NCBI RefSeq assembly: GCF_004352835.1
Contig: NZ_SJSB01000010.1
Coordinates: 84,149 to 148,148, forward strand
Direction of reading: 5' to 3'
Origin: Marinomonas flavescens
GTDB lineage: Bacteria; Pseudomonadota; Gammaproteobacteria; Pseudomonadales; Marinomonadaceae
Length of the DNA stretch: 64,000 nt
Positions within the stretch are counted from its first letter, which is position 1. Each line of letters starts with the position of its first letter. The notes under the pieces were generated by a model. It ran no database searches, was not told the origin of the DNA, and worked only from the letters and a program-made list of their open reading frames with translations. Shown here in pieces: positions 56,094 to 63,892 of the stretch. Both the position numbers and the translations under genes were made by a program.

Positions 56094-57272
56094 TCAAAAC
56101 ACCTTTTTTGTTAACTTTGAGGCAAGTAAAAACAGACTGCCAAACACAATACCCCAGAAAGCAGATGCAATACCGAAAAACGATACACCTGATACTGTCA
56201 CTAAAAATGTCACCAATGCTGCTTCTCGATACGTATCATCTGATACCGCATTTTTCAAATTCATACCAATCGTGCCAAGCAGTGCAACCCCTGCCAATGT
56301 AGCAATCATAGTGTCAGGAAAAACAGAAAATAACGCAACGACCGATGAACCAGCTAACCCAGATAAGAAGTAAAACACGCCTGCTGATAAGCCAGCAATA
56401 TAGCGACGTTTAGGATCTCGATGGCACTCACCACCTGAACAAATCGCCGCTGTGATGGCCGCTAGATTAAACGCAAAGCCTCCTAACGGCGCCAATACGA
56501 CAGAAGTAAATCCAGTCCAGCTAATTAAAGGCGATACAGGTATTTGATAATTACTGCTCCTCATCACCGCCACTCCAGGGATATTTTGAGATGTCATGGT
56601 GACAATAAATAATGGAATTCCCACACCAATAAGCGCACTCAAGTTCCACTCAGGCCATACCCAAACAAACTGGCCAACAGACAATGGAATATGACTCATC
56701 ATAGTCCCATCTGATCTCAAAACAGAGAAAAGCACGCCAACCACTAGAACAACAAGAATGACATAACGAGGCAGAAAACATTTAACAATTAAATACGTTA
56801 ACAGCATAGCAGCAACAAGAAATGTGTCACTTTGCAAAGACTCAAAAATACCTAACCCGAATTTGAACAACACGCCAGCCAGCATGGCACAGGCTATTGG
56901 CAACGGCACTAAACGCATTAACTTATCAAATAAACCCGTAATACCCGTTAAAAATGCGAGCAATCCCGCAAAAATAAAAACACCAATCGACTCGGCATAC
57001 GTAATATGCCCAAGACTTGTCGCCAACAATGCCGCTCCTGGAGTAGACCAAGCGGTAATGACAGGGGCTTTATACCAAAGAGAAAGAAAAAAACAGCTCG
57101 CCCCCATTCCCAACCCTAAAGCCATGATCCAAGAGACGATAATATGTGAATCCGCACCCGACGCTTGCGCAGCCTGGAAAACAATGGCGACAGAACTTGC
57201 AAAACCGATCAAAACAGCAATAAAACCTGCAACAACGGCACTTATACTGAAATCTTTAAATACAGATATCAC
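56094..57272 (-). CDS. BenE-family (benzoate/H+ symporter type) transporter
   Basis: 392 residues, about 12 membrane helices. The N-terminus SAVVAGFIAVLIGFASSVAIVFQAAQA and AVITAWSTPGAALLA-like TAWSTPGAAL region are characteristic of BenE/YdcO. The family moves aromatic acids with protons; the substrate here is unproven, and no aromatic-degradation genes are nearby. The start is GTG 57272 with GGAGTGAAA just upstream. It is followed by its probable GntR regulator. Confidence 0.87.
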   Translation of the reverse strand: MISVFKDFSISAVVAGFIAVLIGFASSVAIVFQAAQASGADSHIIVSWIMALGLGMGASCFFLSLWYKAPVITAWSTPGAALLATSLGHITYAESIGVFIFAGLLAFLTGITGLFDKLMRLVPLPIACAMLAGVLFKFGLGIFESLQSDTFLVAAMLLTYLIVKCFLPRYVILVVLVVGVLFSVLRSDGTMMSHIPLSVGQFVWVWPEWNLSALIGVGIPLFIVTMTSQNIPGVAVMRSSNYQIPVSPLISWTGFTSVVLAPLGGFAFNLAAITAAICSGGECHRDPKRRYIAGLSAGVFYFLSGLAGSSVVALFSVFPDTMIATLAGVALLGTIGMNLKNAVSDDTYREAALVTFLVTVSGVSFFGIASAFWGIVFGSLFLLASKLTKKVF

Positions 57273-57329
57273 CTTTCACTCCAAACAAAGCTTTGATAAC
57301 GATCACTATATTTGAAACGAACTTATTTT

Positions 57330-57337
57330 TGTATACA
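57330..57337. promoter_or_regulatory. TGTATACA palindrome, candidate GntR operator
   Basis: TTGTATACAT, with a perfect TGTATACA core, is about 58 bp before the benE start, in an AT-rich promoter region. TTGTATACAA-like sites are common for FCD-type GntR regulators, and the downstream gene pair encodes one. Confidence 0.5.
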
Positions 57338-57365
57338 TTTTTAATGCCAGCTAGATGGGGTTCAT

Positions 57366-57401
57366 AAAAAAAGCCGCTATTGCAATAAGCAAAGCGGCTT
57401 T
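57366..57401 (-). terminator. Terminator of the ectoine-type ABC operon
   Basis: The 9-bp arms AAAGCCGCT/AGCGGCTTT have a 14-nt loop. On the minus strand a T7 run follows, about 55 bp after the ATPase gene stop. Confidence 0.88.
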
Positions 57402-57454
57402 AAAAAATCTTCTATTATGTTTAACCTAAAACAACCACACTTGCTATCTACCTT

Positions 57455-58228
57455 TTACTGGCCTAAATAAGCATTTAGAAAGGCTTTCGTACGAACCTCT
57501 TTCGGGGCTGTGAAAATGTCTTCTGGCTTACCTTCTTCAACAATGGCCCCATTGTCAAAAAAGCAAACACGGTCACTAATTTCCCGGGCAAAATACATTT
57601 CATGAGTCACTAACAGCATAGTGAAACTCTGTTCTTTCGCCAAATTCCTGATGACATCTAATACTTCATCCACCAATTCTGGGTCCAGAGCAGAGGTAAT
57701 TTCATCAAGCAATAAAATAGAAGGACGCATAGCCAACGCTCGCGCAATCCCTACTCGCTGCTTTTGACCACCAGATAAATCATTAGGGTAACTATCTGCC
57801 TTATCTGCCAAACCGACTAACTCAAGAAGATCATCTGCGGCTTTCTCTGCTTCTTGTCGAGATAATCCCTTTACTCGCATAGGTGCTTCAGTAATGTTTC
57901 GTTTAACCGTCATATGAGGAAACAAGTTAAAATGCTGAAATACCATGCCTAAATGATTGCGCATCTTATGCAAATGCTTATTAGACGCTGGTACATAAGC
58001 CCCATTCCAAGGCATATGCCACAAAGATTCGCCATTAACATTAATATAACCGCCATCAATGCCTTCTAAGGTCATTAAAATCCTTAACAGTGTACTTTTT
58101 CCGGAACCACTGGGACCAATAATTGAAACAATCTCATTCTCTTCGACGCGAAAACTAAAATCGTTAAAAATAGTCGTATCACCAAATCGTTTCTGCACAT
58201 TTTTGAACTCGATAATTGGCTTTTTCAT
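57455..58228 (-). CDS. ehuA: Ectoine-type ABC transporter ATP-binding protein
   Basis: 257 residues, polar-amino-acid-type ATPase with Walker [11 protein letters not shown]-loop [10 protein letters not shown], signature [15 protein letters not shown], Walker [13 protein letters not shown] and the switch histidine LLVTHE. It powers import by the two permeases encoded upstream; the ATG overlaps the ehuD-like stop (ATGA). The ectoine assignment rests on the binding protein. Confidence 0.85.
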   Translation of the reverse strand: MKKPIIEFKNVQKRFGDTTIFNDFSFRVEENEIVSIIGPSGSGKSTLLRILMTLEGIDGGYINVNGESLWHMPWNGAYVPASNKHLHKMRNHLGMVFQHFNLFPHMTVKRNITEAPMRVKGLSRQEAEKAADDLLELVGLADKADSYPNDLSGGQKQRVGIARALAMRPSILLLDEITSALDPELVDEVLDVIRNLAKEQSFTMLLVTHEMYFAREISDRVCFFDNGAIVEEGKPEDIFTAPKEVRTKAFLNAYLGQ

Positions 58229-58902
58229 TTCAAATTAAATCCTTCTTTTGGAAAACGCCTTTCAACCTGATGAATGCCATACGCTGCTACCACACTGAAA
58301 ATTAAGTATAAAACCCCAACCATAGTAAAAGGCTCTATATATCTAAAGTTCTCTGAGCCGATGATTTTAGCAACTTGAAGCATTTCCAATAATGTAATCG
58401 CTGACAATTGCGGCGTTTCTTTAAACATCGCAATAATGTAGTTGCCGGTTGCAGGAATCATTGGACGAATAGCTTGAGGCAAAATAACGTCTCTGTAGGT
58501 ATCAAGAGTGGATAAATTAAGCGCTCTGGATGCTTCCCATTGCCCTTTATCAACCCCTTCTATGCCACTACGAAACACCTCTGACAAATACGCACCATAG
58601 TGAACGCCAAGCGCCAGTACACCTGTAAGCAAGGGTGACATGCTAATGCCAAATTCAGGCATCACGTAATACAGGAAAAATATTTGGACTAACAATGGCG
58701 TGCTACGAATAAACTCCATCACCCAATAAACACCGACACGAATAGGCTTACTTCGACCCCTTCTCAATAAAGCAAAAACCAATCCAACGGCTATGGCTAA
58801 CACACTCCCTAACAAAGTGGCCAACAAGGTGATTTTGGCAGCAGATAGGATCATTGGTAGAACTTCCCAAGCGAACGCCCAATCCCAAGTAACTTGAATC
58901 AT
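58225..58902 (-). CDS. ehuD: Ectoine-type ABC transporter permease 2
   Basis: 225 residues, about five membrane helices, His/Glu/Gln-type permease with the cytoplasmic EAA loop [22 protein letters not shown] near residues 133-154. Overlaps both neighbours by 4 bp (ATGA), so stoichiometric expression is expected. Confidence 0.83.
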   Translation of the reverse strand: MIQVTWDWAFAWEVLPMILSAAKITLLATLLGSVLAIAVGLVFALLRRGRSKPIRVGVYWVMEFIRSTPLLVQIFFLYYVMPEFGISMSPLLTGVLALGVHYGAYLSEVFRSGIEGVDKGQWEASRALNLSTLDTYRDVILPQAIRPMIPATGNYIIAMFKETPQLSAITLLEMLQVAKIIGSENFRYIEPFTMVGVLYLIFSVVAAYGIHQVERRFPKEGFNLK

Positions 58903-59561
58903 TGATCAATCCCCCCACGCCCTAATCCTCTGCTCAAACGCTTTTCGAGATAGCGGAAAAATAATGATAAACACTGAGCCATTAAAAAATACAAAACTAA
59001 AACAACACCGAAAATCTCTCCAACTTGCAACGTCATATCCGCAAGCGCCTTCGCCTTAAATGTTAAATCGCCAATAGTGATTAACGAAACAAGCGAGGTT
59101 GCTTTCACTAGCTCGATTGCCAAATTACCAAAAGGAGGAATCATATTAACCAGCGCTTGAGGTAAAATTATGTGCCACACACGCTGTGTAGAGGTAAAGT
59201 TCAATGCGACAGATGCTTCGTATTGGCCTTTAGGAACCGATTGAATAGCGCCTCGTACAACCTCAGTACCATAAGCACCTATATTCAACCCCAAGGCAAC
59301 AACACCTGCCGTCATTGCATCGATGGATATACCAAAAAAAGGCAACACAAAATAAATCCAGTACAACTGAATAAGTGCGGACGTTCCACGAAAAAACTCT
59401 ATGTATAAAACCGCAATCTGTTTAATAGGCGCTGGTGCGTAAAGACGGATCAAACCAAAGATGAATGCCATTAACGCAGCAAGAGGCAGTGCCATTGCCA
59501 CGATTTTAATCGTGACAATGGCACCTTGGAGCAGTACGGAGACAATTTCTCCAAATTCCAT
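58899..59561 (-). CDS. ehuC: Ectoine-type ABC transporter permease 1
   Basis: 220 residues, polar-amino-acid permease with the N-terminal segment LYIEFFRGTSALIQLYWIYF and the EAA loop EASVALNFTSTQRVWHIILPQA. It is 18 bp after the binding-protein gene and overlaps the second permease by 4 bp. Confidence 0.83.
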   Translation of the reverse strand: MEFGEIVSVLLQGAIVTIKIVAMALPLAALMAFIFGLIRLYAPAPIKQIAVLYIEFFRGTSALIQLYWIYFVLPFFGISIDAMTAGVVALGLNIGAYGTEVVRGAIQSVPKGQYEASVALNFTSTQRVWHIILPQALVNMIPPFGNLAIELVKATSLVSLITIGDLTFKAKALADMTLQVGEIFGVVLVLYFLMAQCLSLFFRYLEKRLSRGLGRGGIDQ

Positions 59562-59579
59562 TGAGCTACTCCCTAAACA

Positions 59580-60428
59580 CTATTTACAAAGTTTCGCAGT
59601 CGTTACATCACCAGGCAATGTATAGGTACCAAAACCGTAAGGCTTAACCAGCGCAAGATGTTCTTTACTGCCGATAAAGGTTGAAAGCTCTTTATTAAAC
59701 GCATCTCTTAATGACTTATCACCAGGACGGAAACCAAATGCACCATAACCTTTGACCGATTTACCATTAATAACCAAAGCGTCAAAAGGTTGTGCTAATT
59801 CAACATGACTGTCTTTATGAGCTAGAGTCGCCATCGTCAAGCTAGTACCTGCAAGAGCATCAATACGACCGGCTTTCAATGCGGCTACACCGGACGGATA
59901 ATCCGGCAAAGTAACAATTTTACTCATATCAATACCGAAGTCTTTTGCATAACCATACTCAACAGCACCAGACATAACGCCCAATTTCACTGATTTTTTC
60001 TTAACATCAGCATAGCCATGAAGTTTGGCTGGATTACCGTTTTTAACCAAAAAGCCTTCCCCAATACTGTAAGTAGGGTTAGAGAAAAGCACTTGTTTGC
60101 ATCGTTTCGGAGTGACATACATACCAGCAGCAATCACATCAAAACGGCCGGCTCGTAAACCAGGAATTAACGAGCCAAATTCGGTAACCACCACATTAAC
60201 CTTCTTCACACCCAACTCATGAAGGACATGTACAGCAATACTAGGGGCTTCCCCAGCAGGCTTACCATCGGCTGTTGTGTAACCATAGGGAACTTCATTA
60301 GCCACACCGATAGTGACCTCTCCCTTTTCTTTAATTGCATTTAGTGTGTCCGCTGATGCAGAAATAGCAATCAACGACATCGCAAAAGTAATTAGAGATA
60401 TAATATATTTCTTTGCTGAAAACCTCAT
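59580..60428 (-). CDS. ehuB: Ectoine/hydroxyectoine-type substrate-binding protein
   Basis: 282 residues with a Sec signal peptide (KYIISLITFAMSLIAISASADT, cut after about residue 26) and a family-3 solute-binding fold. The stretch EVPYGYTTADGKPAGEAPSI, TEFGSLIPGLRAGRFDVIAAGM and YVTPKRCKQVLFS is strongly reminiscent of EhuB, the periplasmic ectoine receptor. Import of ectoine would supply an osmoprotectant or nutrient in a marine cell. First gene of the four-gene operon in the EhuB-C-D-A order. No ectoine catabolic genes are in the window. Confidence 0.8.
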   Translation of the reverse strand: MRFSAKKYIISLITFAMSLIAISASADTLNAIKEKGEVTIGVANEVPYGYTTADGKPAGEAPSIAVHVLHELGVKKVNVVVTEFGSLIPGLRAGRFDVIAAGMYVTPKRCKQVLFSNPTYSIGEGFLVKNGNPAKLHGYADVKKKSVKLGVMSGAVEYGYAKDFGIDMSKIVTLPDYPSGVAALKAGRIDALAGTSLTMATLAHKDSHVELAQPFDALVINGKSVKGYGAFGFRPGDKSLRDAFNKELSTFIGSKEHLALVKPYGFGTYTLPGDVTTAKLCK

Positions 60429-60497
60429 TAAAGACCTCTTCCATAGGATAAATTAAAGTTATGAGCTCAATTTCCTTTACTACACTAAATAATATAG

Positions 60498-60510
60498 TTG
60501 AACTATTCAA
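60498..60510. promoter_or_regulatory. Inverted repeat near the ehuB promoter
   Basis: TTGAA-CTA-TTCAA is a perfect dyad about 70 bp upstream of ehuB. It adjoins a minus-strand TATATT that could be the -10 box, so it is a candidate operator. Confidence 0.35.
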
Positions 60511-60667
60511 GAATTAATTAGTCCTGTAATATTTTTAACTGTTATCTTATTTTTCTCTTTTCGTTAATTTCACTTCGCATTCTGTCCAATTTCATCTATC
60601 ACGGTATAATGGAAAGATTAACATTTTCGAAAACGACAACATTGTGCAATCCGATCTTTGTATTTGC

Positions 60668-60687
60668 ATATCGAGATATTACGATAT
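60668..60687. promoter_or_regulatory. Inverted repeat upstream of the ArsR gene, candidate self-operator
   Basis: ATATCG-N8-CGATAT is centred about 40 bp before the ArsR start. It overlaps GATATT (60675-60680), which lies 17 bp after TTGTGC (60652-60657), a plausible promoter. ArsR proteins typically bind such dyads over their own promoters. Confidence 0.4.
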
Positions 60688-60718
60688 AAATTAAGCTTCA
60701 TCTGCTTAGGCTAAAGAA

Positions 60719-61024
60719 ATGACTCAAAAAGATTTTGATAACATCATAAAAGCGCTTTCAAACCCTGCACGACGGGACATACTAACCTGGCTTAAATCCC
60801 CTAAAACGGAGTTTCCTGATCAATGCGGTCACTCTGAACATGGAGTTTGTGTGGGTCTCATTTTTGAAAAAGCGGGATTATCTCAATCCACAGTGTCCTC
60901 ACATTTAGCCAATCTTCATCGTGCTGGTCTGGTGGTATCCAAACGTCAAGGACAATGGGTTTACTATCAACGCAATGAAGCATGTATTAACGAATTTGCA
61001 GACTATCTAAAACAAACTTTATAA
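60719..61024 (+). CDS. ArsR-family regulator with a cysteine/histidine insert
   Basis: A 101-residue winged helix: IIKALSNPARRDILTWL at the start, recognition helix SQSTVSSHLANLHRAGLV (about 58-75) and wing KRQGQWVYYQ. Between helices lies DQCGHSEHGVCVG (about 37-49), with two Cys and two His that could sense metals or electrophiles. It is 13 bp upstream of an old-yellow-enzyme gene and probably controls it. Confidence 0.9.
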   Translation: MTQKDFDNIIKALSNPARRDILTWLKSPKTEFPDQCGHSEHGVCVGLIFEKAGLSQSTVSSHLANLHRAGLVVSKRQGQWVYYQRNEACINEFADYLKQTL

Positions 61025-61037
61025 TTTTGGAGCAGTC

Positions 61038-62090
61038 ATGTCTCAGCTATTCGAACCTATTAAAGTAGGCCAAATAGAATTAAAAAATCGCATTATCATG
61101 TCCCCTCTTACCCGCTGTCGTGCAAGCGAAGGAAGAGTACCAAACGATTTAATGGTCGAATATTACACACAACGCGCCTCCGCTGGACTTATCATCAGTG
61201 AAGCGACCTCCATTGAACCAATGGGTGTTGGCTACCCTGATACACCGGGTATTTGGTCTGATGAGCAAGTTGAGGGATGGAAAAAAATCACCAAAGCCGT
61301 TCATGATAAAGGTGGAAAAATCGTTTTGCAGTTATGGCATGTAGGACGAATATCTGACCCTGTTTATTTAAATGGTGCGCAGCCTGTTGCACCCAGCGCT
61401 ATTGCAGCACAAGGTCACGTTAGCCTAGTACGCCCCACTAAAGAGTTTGAAAAACCCAGAGCATTAGAAACGAATGAAATCAAAGACATCATCAAGGCTT
61501 ACCGTCTTGGAGCCCAAAACGCTAAAAAAGCGGGCTTTGATGGCGTAGAGATACACGGAGCAAATGGTTATTTACCCGACCAATTTCTTCAGTCTTCTAC
61601 CAATCAACGTGATGATGAATACGGCGGCAGTCTAGAAAATAGAGCGAGATTTTTGCTAGAAGCAACCGATGCTGCTATTGATGCTTGGGGAGCTGGCCGT
61701 GTAGGCGTTCACTTGTCACCACGCTGCGACGCTCATGACATGGGCGATAGCAACCCAAGCGACACCTTTGCCTATGTGGCCAAAGCATTAGCAGAACGTG
61801 AAATTGCCTTTATTTTTACCAGAGAACATTTCAATGAACCTGGTCTAACTGCTCAAATCAAAAAACAATTTGGCGGCACGGTTATAGGCAACGAAGCACT
61901 GACAAAAGCACAGGCAGAAGAATTGATCAAAAACGATGTCATTGACGCTGCAGCCTTTGGTAAAGACTACATAGCCAATCCAGACTTAGTTGAACGATTA
62001 GAACAAGACGCTAAGCTAAATGCATTGAATACCGATACCATGTATGGATCTGGAAAAGAAGGCTATACTGACTATCCTTTCTTAGACTAA
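61038..62090 (+). CDS. Old-yellow-enzyme family alkene reductase
   Basis: 350 residues of the NemA/OYE FMN barrel. The FMN-side PLTRCRA (Thr24 region), LQLWHVGRI, the substrate His/Asn pair in EIHGANGYLPDQFLQ (about 175-189) and NRARFLLEA are conserved. These NADPH-dependent enzymes reduce activated C=C bonds and nitro compounds. The Arg in the usual 'RLSP' segment is replaced (VGVHLSPRCDAHDMG). It is in an operon with the ArsR regulator and is followed by a terminator. Confidence 0.92.
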   Translation: MSQLFEPIKVGQIELKNRIIMSPLTRCRASEGRVPNDLMVEYYTQRASAGLIISEATSIEPMGVGYPDTPGIWSDEQVEGWKKITKAVHDKGGKIVLQLWHVGRISDPVYLNGAQPVAPSAIAAQGHVSLVRPTKEFEKPRALETNEIKDIIKAYRLGAQNAKKAGFDGVEIHGANGYLPDQFLQSSTNQRDDEYGGSLENRARFLLEATDAAIDAWGAGRVGVHLSPRCDAHDMGDSNPSDTFAYVAKALAEREIAFIFTREHFNEPGLTAQIKKQFGGTVIGNEALTKAQAEELIKNDVIDAAAFGKDYIANPDLVERLEQDAKLNALNTDTMYGSGKEGYTDYPFLD

Positions 62091-62130
62091 AGATAAACTT
62101 AAACACATAAGAAAGTCTTAATAATCAGAA

Positions 62131-62157
62131 ATACCAGACCTTGTCTGGTATTTTTTT
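62131..62157 (+). terminator. Terminator of the arsR-OYE operon
   Basis: The 9-bp stem ATACCAGAC/GTCTGGTAT with a 3-nt loop is followed by T7, 40 bp after the stop. Confidence 0.92.
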
Positions 62158-62201
62158 CTCTAAACCTTACTTAAAAAAATTAACAAAAACGGCGCTGAAA
62201 A

Positions 62202-62657
62202 ATGATCAAATTCACCATACTCACAATGATAGCTTTAACAAGCTTGGCTTGTAGCACCGCTTACTCAGAAACCTTTCAAGTAAAAATGGAGAACCGTGGC
62301 CCCATGGGGAAAATGGCCTTTGTACCCAGTTTCCTACACATACAGCCAGGAGATTCTATTGAGTTTATTAACGGTACTTTCGGTCATAACGCCATGACCA
62401 TAAACTACATGATTCCAAAAGGGGCTAAACCCTTTCGCGGCGCCGTAAATGAAGAATTTACCACCACACTTACCCAAAACGGAATTTATGGAATAGTCTG
62501 CTTGCCACACTTCAACTTCGGCATGGTGATGCTAGTCCAAGTGGGTAATGATACGAACCTAAGAGACTATGTACTCCCAACGTCCTTACCTAAATATGCT
62601 ACAAAACGCTTCGAAAAAATCATATCGCATCAACAAGAAAATGATACCGACCTGTAG
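62202..62657 (+). CDS. Pseudoazurin
   Basis: A 151-residue periplasmic type-1 copper protein. A signal peptide (ILTMIALTSLACSTAYS, about 1-22) precedes the cupredoxin fold. The copper ligands are recognisable: His in FGHNAMTIN (about 63), then Cys, His and Met in CLPHFNFGM (about 107, 110 and 115), the pseudoazurin spacing. It carries electrons, typically to denitrification or cytochrome partners; none of those genes are nearby. Confidence 0.9.
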   Translation: MIKFTILTMIALTSLACSTAYSETFQVKMENRGPMGKMAFVPSFLHIQPGDSIEFINGTFGHNAMTINYMIPKGAKPFRGAVNEEFTTTLTQNGIYGIVCLPHFNFGMVMLVQVGNDTNLRDYVLPTSLPKYATKRFEKIISHQQENDTDL

Positions 62658-62774
62658 AACGATAAAACACACGCGAATAACCAAACAAGAGAACCTTCAA
62701 CATCACAGACGGAGGTTATGCCGACACAGCGTCTATTCAACTGTAGAAAATAATAATGACTAAACAAACAGACC

Positions 62775-62950
62775 ACTCCACTCTCTTTACCTGCGTTAGG
62801 CCATATTTTACAGCCGGCGATGACAAACATACTTCGCCCAATCAATCCCTCGCGATCACATATCATCAAGACTTGGGCCAACAGTGATTCTATTTTGTAT
62901 TTCATACTCGTAACAAAGTGCGCAACAAAATATCTGTCGCGTTCATGGCT
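62775..62950 (-). pseudogene. Fragment of an IS1182-type transposase
   Basis: The minus-strand frame reads HFVTSMKYKIESLLAQVLMI then CDREGLIGRSMFVIAGCKIW and PNAGKE.SG. This is the catalytic-core segment of IS1182-family transposases, where ICDxxGLIGxxMFAIDGCKxPSNAxKEWSG is usual. The catalytic-type Asp is changed (IAGC for IDGC), a Trp is missing, and the frame has no homologous continuation on either side. It is a degraded remnant; an ORF calling 62630-62905 a gene is misleading. Confidence 0.6.
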
Positions 62951-63072
62951 CTTGTGTTTAGTTGTTTTTGGCGAAATTATTGATCACCAAGGACTATGAC
63001 CGTTCCATTATTACTTTAACTAATTGTTATTTATTGATGATTTGTGGGGATACCTCAGGTATCTAACCCTGA

Positions 63073-63159
63073 GCAACCACTGTGAGAGGTTCTTGTTTTT
63101 CATTTGCGCTGACGCGTCGAGCTTGCGAGACAGGCGCAAGCAAATGGAAGAACAAGAAA
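63073..63159. repeat. 87-bp structured repeat, copy 1
   Basis: About 90 percent identical to 63312-63398. Each copy is an imperfect palindrome: outer arms TTCTTGTT.../...GAACAAGAA with CATTTGC/GCAAATG inside, and the inner hairpin GCTTGCG-AGACAGG-CGCAAGC. It looks like a mobile or REP/MITE-type element. Confidence 0.75.
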
Positions 63160-63190
63160 CCGCTGTTCTACTGAAGCTTCGATTACGACG

Positions 63191-63263
63191 AGGGTCAGAG
63201 CCCTTAAACGGCGAGTAATGTGGTTGATTGGACTCTGTACAACTGTTTAAGGGGTCTGACCCT
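63191..63263. repeat. 19-bp inverted repeat pair between the two structured repeats
   Basis: The arms 63191-63209 and 63245-63263 match at 18 of 19 positions (AGGGTCAGAGCCCTTAAAC against the complement of GTTTAAGGGGTCTGACCCT), 35 bp apart. GGGTCTGACCC-type palindromes are reminiscent of REP elements mobilised by RAYT transposases. Confidence 0.7.
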
Positions 63264-63311
63264 GCACATCTGGCGCGATTAATACCGATGATAAAGCTTA
63301 GGGACGCCTGT

Positions 63312-63398
63312 GCAATCAGTGTGAGAGGTGCTTGTTTCTCATTTACGCTGACGCGTCGAGCTTGCGAGACAGGCGCAAGCAAATGGAAGAACAACAAA
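63312..63398. repeat. 87-bp structured repeat, copy 2
   Basis: Direct repeat of 63073-63159, offset by 239 bp, in the same orientation and with the same central GACGCGTCGAGCTTGCGAGA core. Differences are scattered point changes, so the duplication is not very recent. Confidence 0.75.
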
Positions 63399-63433
63399 CA
63401 CCCGATACTCTAGACAAGCACTGCTTTCAGAGC

Positions 63434-63504
63434 GAAAAGACTAAAAAATACCCCCTCCAGATCCCCCTTGGCAGGGCAAGGGCTAGATCGAGCCCTGTAT
63501 TTTT
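63434..63504. repeat. Large hairpin region with terminator-like end
   Basis: The outer arms AAAAATAC and GTATTTTT enclose an inner stem AGGGCT-AGATCG-AGCCCT (63479-63496). It may act as a bidirectional terminator; no gene ends at it. Confidence 0.45.
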
Positions 63505-63522
63505 CCGACTTATTTCAGATAT

Positions 63523-63556
63523 AAAAAAGCCCCGACCATCTTAGTTGATCAGGGCT
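63523..63556 (-). terminator. Distal terminator of the rRNA operon region
   Basis: On the minus strand an 11-bp stem with two wobbles (AGCCCTGATCA/TGGTCGGGGCT) is followed by T6. It lies 16 bp beyond the 5S remnant. Confidence 0.8.
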
Positions 63557-63571
63557 TCTTAGTGTTTAAAT

Positions 63572-63596
63572 CTTGATAACGACCTACTCTCACATG
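63572..63596 (-). pseudogene. 3' end remnant of a 5S rRNA gene
   Basis: These 25 nt are identical to the 3' end of the complete 5S gene (63697-63721), and the identity continues 7 nt beyond it, giving a 32-nt exact match. Upstream on the minus strand the match breaks, apart from a possible GTGTGGGG block near 63612-63619. This is a truncated 5S copy, not functional. Confidence 0.8.
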
Positions 63597-63648
63597 CTTT
63601 CCTTCATAAGAGCCCCACACAGGTGTGAGGTTGTTATAGCCTGAAACG

Positions 63649-63684
63649 AAAAAATCCTACCCCGTTTAACGGGATAGGATTTTT
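63649..63684 (-). terminator. rRNA operon terminator after the complete 5S gene
   Basis: The stem AAAAATCCTA-C-CCCG/CGGG-A-TAGGATTTTT has a 5-nt loop and T6 on the minus strand, 13 bp downstream of the 5S 3' end. Confidence 0.88.
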
Positions 63685-63696
63685 CTTAATTTAAAT

Positions 63697-63810
63697 CTTG
63701 ATAACGACCTACTCTCACATGGGATCCCCCACACTACCATCGGCGATGACGCTTTTCACTTCTGAGTTCGGTATGGGATCAGGTGGTTCAACGTCTCTAT
63801 GATCATCAAG
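63697..63810 (-). rRNA. rrf: 5S ribosomal RNA
   Basis: 114 nt, complete. The minus strand contains the conserved CCGAACTCAGAAGTGAAA, CGCCGATGGTAGTGTGGGG and GAGAGTAGG blocks of bacterial 5S rRNA. The ends CTTGATGA and TTATCAAG pair to form helix I, which sets the boundaries. Confidence 0.95.
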
Positions 63811-63822
63811 AAAACTGGTATG

Positions 63823-63847
63823 TTTTATTAGAAACTGTCTAATAAAA
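63823..63847. repeat. Perfect hairpin in the spacer between the two 5S genes
   Basis: The 10-bp arms TTTTATTAGA/TCTAATAAAA have a 5-nt loop, in the 82-bp spacer. It may be a processing stem between tandem 5S transcripts. Confidence 0.5.
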
Positions 63848-63892
63848 TCAAATTTTCTTATGCCTGATAATTCAGGACTTCTTAATTATAAG

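Noticed and set aside
56824..57315. 163-codon plus-strand ORF
   Set aside because: It is antisense to the BenE-type transporter, mirroring its hydrophobic codons. No ribosome site or family resemblance.
63073..63159. Integron attC site or phage attachment site
   Set aside because: The repeats are palindromic, but I could not find the GTTRRRY/RYYYAAC core sites, an integrase, or a tRNA target.
63020..63544. Several ORFs of 60-125 codons on both strands over the structured repeats
   Set aside because: They follow the repeat units rather than any gene, read through palindromes in all frames, and the shared peptide is explained by the DNA repeat.
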